DNA of 64,000 nt from Phyllostachys edulis (taxonomy: Eukaryota > Streptophyta > Magnoliopsida > Poales > Poaceae): the NCBI GenBank assembly GCA_036346405.1, contig CM070550.1:12868115-12932114 (forward strand), written 5' to 3'. Below are positions 1-11,509 of this stretch, one piece after another. The notes beneath the pieces are model-generated. The model saw nothing but the letters and a program-made list of their open reading frames with translations. It had not been told where the DNA came from and ran no database searches. Position numbers and translations under genes: made by a program. Within the stretch, counting starts at the first letter, position 1, and each line of letters begins with the position of its first letter.

Positions 1-1337
1 CTTAGTTTCTCCTCTGCTCTAAGGAGCTCAAGCAACCGTGAGCCCCCAACCGCCATTGTTGCACCTTGGAGCTCTCGGTGAAGGCAGTGCCCCAGTGGCT
101 TTCCTCTCCCTCTCTTTGCTTCAGCTTGTGCCTCTCACCTCACTGATCATTTCCCCTAACTCAATTTGGGTTGGCTTCCACAGGAGCGACTTGAATCTGG
201 AGTTTTGGAGCTTGCAGCCGTGAGCACCCCCCCCTTCTTCCCCATCGCCGGTAAGGACCTCTCCCTTTCAATTCCTTGCTCTGGGAGCATCTCTTAGCTT
301 TATGAAATGCATCTTAATGACCCGGTGAGGTTAATTATGCCCAGGTCCTCCTCTCCTCGTTGTCCTCCTCGGCGCCGGCAAGGTCCTCTGCCGCCAGAGC
401 TCCTCTGTCCTCCTCAGTTCCTCCACAACCTCCAGGTACCTCCTGGTAGTCCCTAGATGCGTGGGCACCCACTTATATGGCTGTTGCGGAGCTTTCCTTC
501 CATTTTGCTTTTGGTCGTGTGCTACCGCGCCGCCCCTCTCCGGCTCGCCGGCGCTCTGGTCCACCATCGCTGGTGTGAGTGGTACTAGTGGGTGCGCTTT
601 CGCTATTGCGCACCGTGCACACCATTCCATTCGCACCGTCTGCGTCAGAGGTCGCCCGCGAGGAGATCTTTGCCATCGGGTGTGTTGTCGGACGAGTCCG
701 ACAACTGTAGCGATGTCCTTGGACTGTCCATCGTTAGATCTGGGGCTCAGATTGCCCGGGGGTTCGCATGTGCGCTGTGTGCGTTGGTTGCGAGCCGTCC
801 ATCTCGCGATCAATAGACCACAACCTCCACCTCCCTTCGCGCGCGCGATGTCCAAACGCGCCGCGCGCGATCCAACTCGGGCCGTTGGATTCAAGATCAA
901 CGGCCCATGTTCGTTGGATCTGCGCGGGCGCGAGTGTGCGTTGCCGACAGGTCTTGGGCCGTCCGATCTAGGATCAACGGCCCAGGTTCGTCCACGTCGT
1001 TTTGGAGTTTAGGATTTTCCGATGGATTTATTTGTGAACTAAAAAAGGTTATAAACTTTAAAAATGCATAACTATTTCATTTTAGCTCCATTTGAGTTGA
1101 TTCAAATTTTGGTAGCTCTGGTTTGAACTAAACTTTAATCTAAAAATAGTTGTAAGTGTAGTTCGGCTCCAGAAAATGGATTGGTAAATTGGTTTCAAAA
1201 TTAACTTTAAATGTTACTTTAAAAACTGCAATTAACTTGTAAATTGCATAAGTATTTCTCTAGAGATCCTTTTTGAGTGAATCCAACTTTGTTGGCTTCC
1301 TCTATTAGTGTACTAAATGGTAGAATAGGATTTAGGC
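1..1337. other. Repeat-derived non-coding region, family not identified
   Basis: No believable gene is seen. The first kilobase is C-rich and GC-rich with many open but unrecognisable frames. Around 880-985 there are repeated phrases of the form CCGTTGGAT...ATCAACGGCC. After 1020 the sequence turns AT-rich. The same alternation, with similar AACGGTC phrases, occurs inside the Gypsy solo LTR near 57420-57900, so I infer this is LTR or UTR material of a large retrotransposon. It abuts the truncated Copia coding remnant that starts near 1370, so a rearrangement or insertion boundary lies near 1330-1370. Confidence 0.35.
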
Positions 1338-1369
1338 ATGTCACTATTTTCAAAAGAATTGTGGGTGCA

Positions 1370-1918
1370 TTTTATTTGTGCTCTTCAAGACACTCTTGAT
1401 TTTGGACTTTGGTATTCTTCTGATTCTGCTCTCTCTATTCGGGCTTTTTCTAATGCTGATTTTGCGGGGTGTAGAGTGGATAGGAAGAGTACTTCTGGCA
1501 CTTGTTATTTCTTAGGCACATCTCTTATCTCTTGGTCATCTAGGAAACAGTCATCATTTGCACGATCCTTCTTAGAAATTCGAGTATGTAGTCTATGACC
1601 GATGGTTGCTCTCAGGTTCTCTGAATTTTGTCTACTCTGCGGGACTATGGGTTATCTCTGGGTAGTGTTCCTCTTTTCTGTGACAACACTTATGCCATTA
1701 ACATTGCCAAAAACCTAGTGCAACACTCACAGACCAAGCACATTGACATTCGGTATTATTTCCTTAGAGACCATGTAGAGAAGGGTGATGTTGTGCTTCA
1801 TTTTGTAGAGTTTGAGCAGCAGGTCGCGGATATTTTCACTAAGGCTCTTGATTTTTCTCGTTTTGCTTCTTTGCGGGGAGAATTGGGGGTTATTAGTTCT
1901 CTTAGCCTGTTTTGAGGG
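1370..1918 (+). pseudogene. SIRE/Maximus-like Copia RNase H remnant (pol C-terminus)
   Basis: This is the last part of a Ty1/copia polyprotein. The first piece (to about 1595) shows the Copia RNase H signature with FSNADFAGCRVDRKSTSG and SLISWSSRKQ. After a frame shift near 1565-1630 the frame continues with PLFCDNTYAINIAKN, KHIDIRYYFLRDHVEKGD and VADIFTKALD, then FASLRGELGV and a stop at 1913-1915. An ending of this type (LRGELGV) is usual in SIRE/Maximus-type Copia elements. Everything upstream of RNase H (gag, integrase, RT) is missing, and the frame is broken, so it is dead. It belongs with the 3' spacer and LTR that follow. Confidence 0.8.
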
Positions 1919-3355
1919 GGAGTTTGCTCTTTGGCATTCATTGTACCATAATGCATTTCAAATTTAGCAACTTGCATTGTAATATAATTACATGGAGCTT
2001 TGATTATTATCCTTGTATGAGTTGATTTCATAGTTTATACCCTGCCATGTCTTGTGCTAGTTTGCTAGATTTCGTTTATGGCTTTTCATGTATAGCTTAG
2101 CTTTTGCCATGCTAGCTTTATTATCTGTGAGAAAATTGAATCAAAGCATGACTTGTTGATCTTGTGTCTAGTTTTGCCATAGTGATCATGTCATGATTCA
2201 CGCCATGTCATATAAGCTAAATTGAGTCTTGAACCTACTTTGAGCTTTAATTTGAGCTGTGATAGTTTTTAAGTCAAGCAAATGAAAAATGAGTTTTTCT
2301 GTGCGAAAAAACTGATCTCACCAATTCTTTCTCATGAGACGCCTTGCCATTGCACTAGGCATGAACTCAGGGGGAGTTTTGGATGACCTAGACCACTTTC
2401 TTAAGCTTCTTACTTGAGATGGTCGCGGCAAGGCTTGAGATCTAGCACAATACTAAGAAAATAAATTGTCATTTGGTTGAAGCTTAGGAGGCAGTTGTGG
2501 ATGGCTCCTAGTCCAGGACTTGCTTTACTAAGATAAAACCAAAAAATTTCAGCAAAATGCTCAATGTGCTAAATTCCAAATGCTTGAACAAATTGATTCA
2601 TAACTGAACTCATAGTGCTCAAAATTGACTCATTTTCTAGTTTTTGGGCTCCATTTTGCTTATAGACATGGCTTGACTCATTTTTGGATCCATGTAGCTA
2701 AACTATGATCTTGAGCAACTTGCCATGCTTACAATTCATTTAATTTCAGATTACTGCTATTTTGGCCTTAGCTTTGTTGTACATGTTTTGCCATGATAGA
2801 AAGTAGCTTTTTCACATAATATGGTTTGTTGTAATACTTGTACAGTCCTTATGGATAATTTTCATGGCTCCTTGTGCTAACAATGAATTATTTGCAGCCA
2901 TTCTATGTTATTCATGCTCTATCTTCCTTTATGCACCTTAATGAATCTATTGTCAAAGGAGGGAGAAATGGTAAAAATAAAATTTGCATGAGGTTATGAG
3001 GATCATAGTAAGGGGGAGAGCATCTCATATGCATTTTTGTGATCTTACTGAATTTCTGAACTTGAATTGCAATTCTTGTAGTCTCACAATGATCAAAGGT
3101 CAAATTGAACAATTGTTCTTTCATATGGACCTTAAATGAGACTTTTGACTCTTCTCTGTATTTTGAAGCTTTCTTGCTATCCTATGTCTTATCTCACTTG
3201 CCGTTACTATTCTGAAGCCAGCTTGGTCATTTCCTTTGCTTTCTCTTGCATTTGGACCAAGTTGTGCATTTGCGTGAAAATGTTGAGTTTTTCTTTCTCA
3301 AACCTCACAACTTACATTTTTGGGAAATTGCCAATGTGTTCATCAAGGGGAAGAT
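1919..3355 (+). mobile_element. 3' spacer of the SIRE-like element, with polypurine tract
   Basis: About 1.4 kb between the pol stop and the 3' LTR, a spacing typical of SIRE/Maximus elements, where an env-like or spacer region sits. No open frame here resembles a known protein. Purine-rich GAGGGGGAG-type runs occur near 1912, 2370 and 3012. The final CAAGGGGAAGAT at about 3344-3355 directly abuts the LTR start (TGTGGATATC at 3356) and is the best candidate polypurine tract for second-strand priming. Confidence 0.6.
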
Positions 3356-5218
3356 TGTGGATATCATGGGGATATACTCATGATCTTAGGTGATGAGACA
3401 ATTGACAATAGCATTTGAGTTTTGTTGAATTTCGAGTTTTCAGCAAGTGTCAGGATTTTCGGTAGAACCGGCGTTTAAAGGGCGGTACGACCGCAAGTTG
3501 TGTGGCGGTAGTACTGGATCGCGGTTATACCGATAGGTATATGGCGGTTTCTTAATTCTAGAGAAGATGTTTTGGGGAGTTCTGGTCTTCATTGAGAAGT
3601 GGTACGACCGACGTTTTTGGAGCGATGACGACCGCGATCTTGATAATCTGCATTGTAACGTGGCGGTTGTACCGATTGTGTTGCGATTGTCGGCCATTTT
3701 GGAGTTTTGGCTTTAGGATAGGCCAAGTTTATGAGCTTCAGTGCATATGTGTTGCATGATGCATGTTTTGGCTAACGTGGGTCAAGTTGTGAAGAACTTG
3801 TTCCCGGAATCGATTTGTTTGTCTATTGTTGTGCAGGACGCTTGGAGGTCAATGACGGTCAACGGCGAGGAGGATCGGGACTAAGCTTGGAGAGCTGAGG
3901 TTCAGAATGATCAAGGATGTCGGATGAGGTCTGTGGACTCAAGCATGGCGCAAAATGGACAAAGGTGACCGAACGGGCAGTTCGGTGCGACGGGTTGGAT
4001 CAAGCGGCGCGGGGGTCGGTGCAAGTGCCTTGGTGGTTCCGGTGGGATCCGGACGGGAGAGACTTGCCAACATGATGAGAGCCGTTGATCAACCTACACG
4101 TGGCGAAGCAGACGATTGCTTCACCAAGATTGGACTCGGTCTTCGGAGAAGGATCGAGAAGGGGTATTTTGGTAATTTCACCAATACCACCTTGGTAACC
4201 TTTTGGCTAAACCACGGCATGAGACGACGCATAGAGAAGTGGTTTAGGTCAAGTGAAAGTGAAGACGACGCTGTAAAACGCGTGCATGAGTTAACCCGTT
4301 TGTTAGTGGGCTTAACGAGTGCCCAATGGGTATAGTCTTCTAGAAGCTAGGGCTCACTATAAATAGAGAGGGTGTGCTGTCCAGCAGCCCTCAAGCCTTT
4401 ATTTGCAAACCCTAGTTGGTGTCTTAGGGTTTTGGAGAGAAAAGTGAGGTTCTAGGGTTCTAGAGAGATGATGTGATTGTGTGCTCTTGAGTGAGCTCTT
4501 GTCCTCCAGGTTGGAGTGGCTGTAAACATCCATCAAACACGAATCAATCCAAACAAGATTCTCAAAGATTAGTTTATCCTTTGTTCTTGCTTTCTTTCTT
4601 TGATGATTTTGTGTTTTTGATGTCTTGTTGGTCTTACCTCGAGGACTTGCTGTGATCTAGCTTGCTGTGACATGTGGGAGTGCATCTAAGATCATCTTGA
4701 TCATTCTTTACCCACGAGCAAGGTTTAGATCATGTTTAGGTTTGAAACTCGGTTTTGAAACCTTCTTTGTTCAATTCGAGAAAGGTAGGAACTTTGACGT
4801 GGATCTAGTCAATCTTTGCTTGTAATAGGTTCCTAACCTCCATAGGAAGGTGTGTTTCAAATCTTGTAGAGTTTGGCCAAGCAGTTCAAAAGTTATGCTA
4901 ATTTTAGTTTTCGTCGTCGGGCTGTTCCAAGGAAATTGGTACAACAGCCCGTTTGCCTACGGTTGTACCGAACATTGGTACAACCGTCCGTTTGCCTGCG
5001 GTTGTATCGATTTCCTTGATTTCTTCAGCACTTCCTCGATTTTGTTTGCTGAGCTTTGGGGGTTAGGAGTGGATTCAACACAAGACTTCCTCTGTGCTTA
5101 ATCATTAATCTTCATAGCTCTCATAGCTATTGAACTGATTTACAAGTAGAGTCCATTCAAAGTGAAAAATTGTTTGAGCTCCTATTCACCCCCCTCTAGT
5201 CGCCTTTCCGGTCCTACA
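3356..5218 (+). mobile_element. 3' LTR of SIRE-like Copia element
   Basis: A 1,863 bp LTR beginning TGTGGATATC and ending GGTCCTACA, just after the typical grass SIRE-type string of C residues followed by CTCTAGTCGCC. It is clearly the same family as the solo LTR at 28864-30702: both share the opening TGTGGATATCAT, the internal stretch starting ATGGACAA(A/G)G, the TATAAA-containing segment (4361 here) and the terminal phrase. Near its start it carries repeated near-palindromes such as GGCGGTANTACCG (3440-3700). To the left is a polypurine tract rather than a target duplication, as expected for a 3' LTR. To the right the Gypsy RNase H frame resumes at 5219 (flank AAGAC). Confidence 0.85.
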
Positions 5219-6876
5219 AAGACCTTGTCGTGAGACATCACAGAAGACCTCAAAGTCCTTTCAGACATCAGGCTAGACCAACACCGGAGCGGTGGTCAGT
5301 CGCTTGTTTAGCTCTTGAAAACTTTGCTCACATGCTGGCATACAAGCATACTTCTTTTCCTTCTTTAGCAACTGGGCGAGATGTCTTGCTATCTTGGAGA
5401 ACCCTTCTATAAACCTGCGGTAGTAACCGGCCATTCTAAGGAAGCTTCTGAGCTGAGGCACCGACTTGGGTGACTACCAATTGAGCACATCCTGGACTTT
5501 GTTAGGGTTGACGGCAACTCCTTCTACTGACAAGACGTGTCCCAAAAAGGTGACTTCCTTCATCCAAAACTCACACTTGTCAAATTTAGCATAGAGCTGG
5601 TGATCTCTAAGCTTGTTTAGGACTAAGTGGAGGTGGCCTTCATGCTCTTCTTCACTGTAAGAGTACACTAGAATATCATCAATAAAGACAATGACGAATT
5701 TATCTAAATACTCCATGAACACTTTATTCATCAAGTTCATAAAGTAAGCAGTAGCATTGGTCAATCCAAACGACATGACCGTGTACTCATACAGCCCATA
5801 ACGGGTTGAGAAAGCTGTCTTGGGGTTGTCCTCTTGGTGAATCTTCAACTGGTGGTACCCTGACCTCAAATCTATCTTGGAGAACACCCCGGCTCCCTTC
5901 AGCTAGTCGAACAGGTCATCAATCCTGAGCAGAGGGTACTTGTTCTTGATGGTGACCTTGTTGAGTACGCGATAATCCACACACATCCACTAGGTACCGT
6001 CTTTCTTTGCAACAAAGATCATTGGAGCTCCCCAAGGTGAAGAACTCGGTCTGACCAAACCTTTAGCTTGCAACTCTTCAATCTGTTTTTTCAACTCGAC
6101 CAGGTCGTCAACAGGCAAACGGTAAGGTCTCTTGGAAATTAGAGCAGTTCCAGAGACGAAGTTAATGACGAACTCCAAACCTCGATCTGGTGGCATTCCA
6201 GGTAACTCATCTGGAAAGACGCCTGGGAACTCACAGACCACTGGGACGTCTTCTAAAGACACAACCTTAACACTACAGACCACTACTTCTTCAAGCTTCT
6301 CCGAGGAGGCTTCAAACTTTACTCTAATCCCAACTGGACTGACCAAGGTGATGCTTCTCCCACCATAATCCAAAATGGCTCGGTGTTGGTAAGCCAATCC
6401 ATTCCCAAGATCACATCTAAGGACTTGGTGTCGATGATGACCAGGTTGGCCAAAACTTCTACCCCTTCTATGATCATCTTAACTTGTGGACATCCCTGGT
6501 TCGTACTTAACTCCGAACCCGGAGATTGAACCAACAAGAAGGTCTTAAGAGTTCAAACCTTCAACTGGTGCTGTGCAACAAAAATCCGAGAAACGAATGA
6601 ATGGGAGGCTCCAGAATCAAACAAAACAGTAGCAAGTGCTGAATTTACTAGGAACTTACCTAGCACGACGTCCTGGGCTGTTTGGGCTTCCTCCACAGTG
6701 ACGTGGTTCACACGACCTCTCCCAAATGGCTGGGAGGTCTTGGTTGGTGCAGCGGAGGTATGAGGAGCTCCACATCCTGCTCCTGGTATGGAGGTCCTGG
6801 TCGGAGGAGCTCCCAAGTTGACTTTGACCTGAGGAGGTCCTTGTTTCAAGGGACAATTGCTGGCGTAATTTTCCAA
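5219..6876 (-). pseudogene. Gypsy (Tekay-like) pol: protease, RT, start of RNase H
   Basis: Read on the minus strand, the order is the retropepsin with FDSGASHSFVS (about 6585-6620), then the reverse transcriptase N-terminus (6397-5990, ending in FVAKKDGT), then the palm with KIDLRSGYHQLKI and the catalytic FIDDILVYS (5474-5887). The connection follows with LRSFLRMAGYYRRFI, then the RNase H start FEVFCDVSRQGL, cut at 5219 by the Copia LTR. In-frame stops break it near 5992, 5907, 5471, 5267 and 5258, and protease and RT lie in separate frames. RNase H beyond this point, integrase and the other LTR are absent from the window. The element is defective. Confidence 0.85.
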
Positions 6877-8000
6877 TTGGCGACAATAAAAACAGGTGTT
6901 CCTTGCGGCTGGATTGGTGGTCCTTGGCTACGAGTTGCTGTTGCTGGGGCTACGTAGACCTGGAGTAACCGAGCGAGATGTTGTTGCAGAGGTGGTCCTA
7001 GGAGCAACAGGAGGAGCAAAGCGGGCAGGAGGTCGAGTAGACGTCCTGGCTCTCTACGGTTGACCTTGATTAGCACCATGCTACACCATCTTCCTCTTAT
7101 AAGATTCTGCAAACTCCTGACGAGACTCTTCGATGAGCACAGCCTTGTTCACTAGGTGCTGGAAGTCCTTGTAGTGTTGCCAACGACTTGGGCCTTCAAG
7201 CCAGGGTTGAGACCTCTCTTAAAGCGCTTCTGACAAGCATCATCAGTGGCGACGTCCTCTGGAGCATAACGAGAGAGTTGGGTGAACTTGTTGAAGTATT
7301 CACCCACCGACATGTTGCCTTGTCGCAGCTCTCGAAACTCATTCTTCTTCATTTCCACCTTTCCATCCGGGACGTGGGAGTGGTGGAAAGCTTATGAGAA
7401 TTCAGCCCAAGTGATATTATGGTGGTCTGCATGGGCGGCACAAAAGCTCTCCCACCATTCCGCGGCTGTGCCTTCCAGTTGGTGGGCAGCATACAAGTCC
7501 TTTTCACGGTCGTCACACCAGGTGATGGCAAGCTTCTTTTCAATGAAGCGCGGCCAGGCATCTGTGTCCAATGGCTTGGGGGAGCTAGAGAACGTAGGTG
7601 ATCGGGTCCTCATAAACACTTCCAGCCTTGACTGAGGAGCAACTGGTGGTGGCGGTGGTGGCATGGCAGTTACTTGGTGGTTTTGGTTCAATATTGCAAG
7701 AAGAGCAGCAGCTGTCTGATTTCGTTGATTCATCATTTGATTCATGTTCTGCATAATTGCATTCATCAATTGTGTCTGAGCTGCCATGAACTGACCCATG
7801 CCCTGATTTGCGGGGGCTGCCGGCTGAGGTGGTGGTGGCTGAGAAAATGGGTCCACTGGCTCATCTTGATTTACCGGGTTGTGGGTCTGAACCATCTGCA
7901 CAAATTTTCCCAGGCTTAGTTGATGAGGAGAAGAAAACATACTAGGTAAGAGAAAAAAAAGCACAGAGGTGAGCGAGAACAAGAGGGAAAGATGTAACAA
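6846..8000 (-). pseudogene. Gypsy gag polyprotein remnant
   Basis: The minus-strand frame starting at 8000 gives about 200 aa. It has a P/Q/M-rich N-terminus, then a capsid segment with the usual plant Gypsy gag pattern (WPRFIEKKLAITWCDDREKDLYAAHQLEGTA is visible in parts). It continues in another frame at 7358-7152 (FRELRQGNMSVGEYFNKFTQLSRYAP in parts). A zinc-knuckle remnant, CFYCRQLENYASNC, lies near 6860-6905; the position normally holding histidine is asparagine. Frame changes near 7390 and 7150 show it is not translatable as one protein. It lies between the primer-binding site and the protease, as expected. Confidence 0.8.
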
Positions 8001-8410
8001 CCTAACTGGGGAGGTCGGTTAAACCTAAAGAACAAACATCCGGAGAGCTAAAAGAGGCAACAAAACTCAAACAGGAGGTCTAAACGGTACTAAATTGAGG
8101 AGGCAACTCTACTAAAGCACATCTAACCCTACTTATCTGGGTGGTCGAATTAAAGCAAAGCTCGATCCTATTGAGATCATTGAGATGAGAGAGATCCATT
8201 TAAATTTGAAAACAAAGTTTCAGAGGGGATAAGGTGTAAGAATATAAGAATGAGGTGAGAAGAGATTAGGATAAGATGAGAACATAATAGAATAAGATGA
8301 GAGGAGAATAGCTACTCGGGTTACTCTGTTGGTTTGATTCATAAAATAAATTTTGAAAACCTTGACTAGAATGACCATGCTAGCTAAGGTTACGTCCTAC
8401 AGTCGATATG

Positions 8411-8422
8411 GCTCTGATACCA
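8411..8422 (-). other. Primer-binding site of Gypsy element (initiator tRNA-Met)
   Basis: On the minus strand this reads TGGTATCAGAGC, the standard plant LTR-retrotransposon primer site complementary to the 3' end of initiator tRNA-Met. It starts four bases after the LTR end (…GTGACA), which fixes the orientation of the Gypsy element and the inner edge of its 5' LTR. Confidence 0.9.
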
Positions 8423-8426
8423 TCTT

Positions 8427-11262
8427 TGTCACACCCCGAGTAGGCAACCCCTGGGACCCACTGTGTAAACTGGACTAGTCCCACGATCAGTCGCTAGTCC
8501 GCACAGTTCAACAACGATGTGATCATAGCCATACAACACACTATAGATGAAGCAAACAAATTAACATTAAAAACAGCAAAAGACCTCATGGCCAAGCTTT
8601 TTACAGAGGTTTGCTGCACAGGGCTACAACAAAAGAGCTCACGGCGAAAAGCAAAGAACACGTGGAGGCCATTCGACATGCCCACAGGCAATCGAGTGGA
8701 GGACGTCCTAGCACGAGAGGTCTTCGAAGACCTCCTCTTCAAAGAGCTTAGAGCACCCTGGGTGGTCTTCTTCAGCTGCTGATCAACCAGAGGGCATAAA
8801 GCCGTGAGTACTTTGAATGTACTCAGCAAGCCGTACGGAAAAGTATGCAAATAGTATTCATGCAAGGCTTGACAAGGAGGTCTTTATGGTTACTTTGCAG
8901 AAAGCAATGTTGAATGGAAATACAGTAAGTAGATTGCAAAGCACAAGTTGAAAGATTAACACATAAGTAAACAAGTTTCTTTGAAAACAACTCGTGAACA
9001 CCCTGTTCATGTCCCGGACCACTTGTGACCACCCTGGTCACTACCAGACCACTCGGAACCAACCAAGACCAACAAGTTTTGAGAAAGTCTAACCCTTGCG
9101 TGAAATCACCAGGTATGTCCATAACCGAGGACACGACTATTCGAATAGATTGACACTCTGCAGAGGCTATACAGCTTTACCCACAAGGCATGACCTCTCT
9201 AGTTTGTTTGGCACCCGTCGATGCCCCTGCTCACTACCTTGAGTAAGCAGGCTAGAGCACATGACAAGGCCTTTACAAGGTTCTGCCTTGATCCGGTTCC
9301 GCTCGCTAAGGTTTTGCCTTCCTAGCCCCCTCTTACACCAAGTGTGCGTGTCCATCCCATGTCTTACACACTTCCACCAAAACGAAACCGAATCAAAGCA
9401 TTGCCAATTAGTTGGCCAGGTCCACCCCATAATGAACTTGTGGTCGCACGGTATGGCCCGGATCAATGGCTTACAAGGTTAAGTCCTTAGTGGTTGCTCA
9501 GGCGAGACCTCCTCATCCCAGTGTGCTTCCTGCACCCCCTTTACTGCACGATCACTCGCCCAAGCAAAAATATTTTGGGTTCAACCCAGCCAAATGACCA
9601 CCCTAGTCATGGCACAACAGGCTTTATTAGCGGCCACACAGGCCAGGGCAACGCATGCTAGGGCAACACATGCCAAGGCAACACATGCCACAATTCCATA
9701 ATCTCTTAGTCAGATTTAATCATCATTGAAACAAGTGATTGGGAGACAACACATAACTAAGCAGGTCTAAGCAATATACGCACCCTTGTTGGATATTACA
9801 AGAAGGATGTCCAACTAAGATGACCCAACCTATTGTGGTCCAAAGGTACATGTCAACATGTCAATCACAAGTGTCTGAGGAGTCATACTGTCAAGTAGGT
9901 GTTTACCTATTTCCCAAACCAATTTTATACAAATAGTCATGCATGTTGATATAAAACAATATAATTTTGCAAACTGGGCACGGCATGATCAAAGGTCTAC
10001 GACTTGCCTTCATTGAAAAGCTGAGGTTCTTCGGTAGAGGTCGTCGGGTCCAAGGACTCTTCAGAGAAGCCAGAATCTACACGTGCGAAAAGAGCCAAAT
10101 AAGTACAACGAATCCAAATGAAAACCAAAAGAAATGCACAAAAATAGAAACGGGCTCTCGGGAGGAGGTCATGAGGAGGAGGTTCTGAGGAGGTCCAACG
10201 AAGGATACGACTACTCAACGTGGTCGTAAAAGGGACACAACTACGCAACATGGTTGTGAAAGAGATACAATCATGCAACGTGGTCGTGCGAGCAAAAGGA
10301 GAACAGGACGCAGAGAAACTCACCCGGACAGAGAGAAAGTGAGAGAGGGAGAGGGACTGGAGAAGGATGGCGAATGGCGCGGGCGCTCCAGTGAATTCTT
10401 CGGCGGCGCGGTGGCGACGGCGCAGGGCTCCAGCGAACTCCTTGGCGACGAGGAGGCGACGACGCAGCTTCAGCAGACTCTGGTGAAACTCCAAGCACAG
10501 AGGCACAGGGTGAGAGCAAGAGAGCAGGAGAGCTAGGTGAGGAAAAGGTGATGAAAGGGCTGCTCAGGCTTTTATAGCCAGGGGAGGCGGGAAGAGCTGC
10601 TGAGAAACTCAGAAGCACACGAGGTCAAAGGTAGGTGAAGAAGGAGATAGGGGCAGATAGGGGAGGAGACAAGAGGGGGAAACGGGTACTGCAGAAAGGA
10701 CAACATTTAATACCACACAACATCATTTAATGCTCAAGAACCCGTTGCGTTAGCAGTGACACGACGGAAGGAAGAAGAAGGTGAACATATCTGGCAGGTG
10801 GGGCCAGTCAAAACTCGGAAGGGTGGTCAAACACAGGGGAGGTCGTGACCCAAGGGGTGGTCGTGACCTAGAGGGTGGTCTTTGCAAAAAGACCAAAAGG
10901 GTGGTCTTGACCTAAGGGGGAGGTCCAAACGAGAGGGAGGTCTGGACTGAGAGGGAGCTCCAAACGAGAGGGAGGTCCAAACGAGAGGGAGATCCAAACG
11001 AGAGGGATGTCCAAACGAGAGGGAGGTCTGGACTGAGAGAGAGGTCCAAACGAGAGGGAGGTCTGGACTGAAGGGGGTTCAACACTAGAGAGCTCCAGCA
11101 TCTCGAGAAAACCAATCTCAAATTAGTTGAAGTTTGATTAATTCAGATTAAATCACCGCAAATTTCCAAAATCTCCAAGTTAACCTTGAGCAATTCAATA
11201 AAACCAAATGGTTATTTTTATTTTCGAAAATCCCAGAAACTCCGAAAAATTGGGACGTTACA
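8427..11262 (-). mobile_element. 5' LTR of Gypsy (Tekay-like) element
   Basis: A 2,836 bp LTR. On the minus strand it starts TGTAACGTCCCAATTTTTCG at 11262 and ends GGGGTGTGACA at 8427, next to the primer site. This length and the TGTAACG start fit the Tekay/Del group. Internal features include a minisatellite of about 17 bp units (GAGAGGGAGGTCCAAAC type) at 10915-11075 and other GGTGGTC repeats at 10800-10920. A conserved palindrome, TGAGTAC...GTACTCA, lies at 8805-8825. The outer flank is ACGCG at 11263-11267; the partner target duplication lies outside the window. Confidence 0.85.
10915..11075. repeat. Minisatellite inside Gypsy LTR (about 17 bp unit)
   Basis: Direct repeats of GAGAGGGAGGTCCAAAC and the variant GAGGTCTGGACTGAGAGG follow one another with few changes. 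They lie in the 5' (U3) part of the minus-strand LTR. The open frames read through them are just the repeat translated (PSRLD..., SFGP...) and are not genes. Confidence 0.8.
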
Positions 11263-11509
11263 ACGCGGCCCGAAGCACGGTGGGCCCGTCCTATGCCGGC
11301 ATGGCACGGCCCAATGCCCTGCTCTATGCGTATCCACTAGCACCAGTGCAGTAGTGCTCCACTACTGTATCCTCGATCGTCAGGCTTGCAACGATGACAC
11401 AGACCTCGCAACATCAACAAAAGGCAAATCTGTCCCAATTTGTTCACATTAAATACTAGCATAGCGTACACAGCAATTGATGAAAATCCCCTCGCTATTT
11501 CTTCGCTAG

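Noticed and set aside
331..1012. Long frames on both strands in the GC-rich start of the window
   Set aside because: Overlapping open frames on opposite strands reflect base composition. No domain, splice structure or codon pattern supports a gene.
3955..4335. 126 aa frame as a gene
   Set aside because: It lies within the SIRE-like LTR and has a diverged, truncated equivalent at 29473 in the other LTR copy; no domain is recognised.
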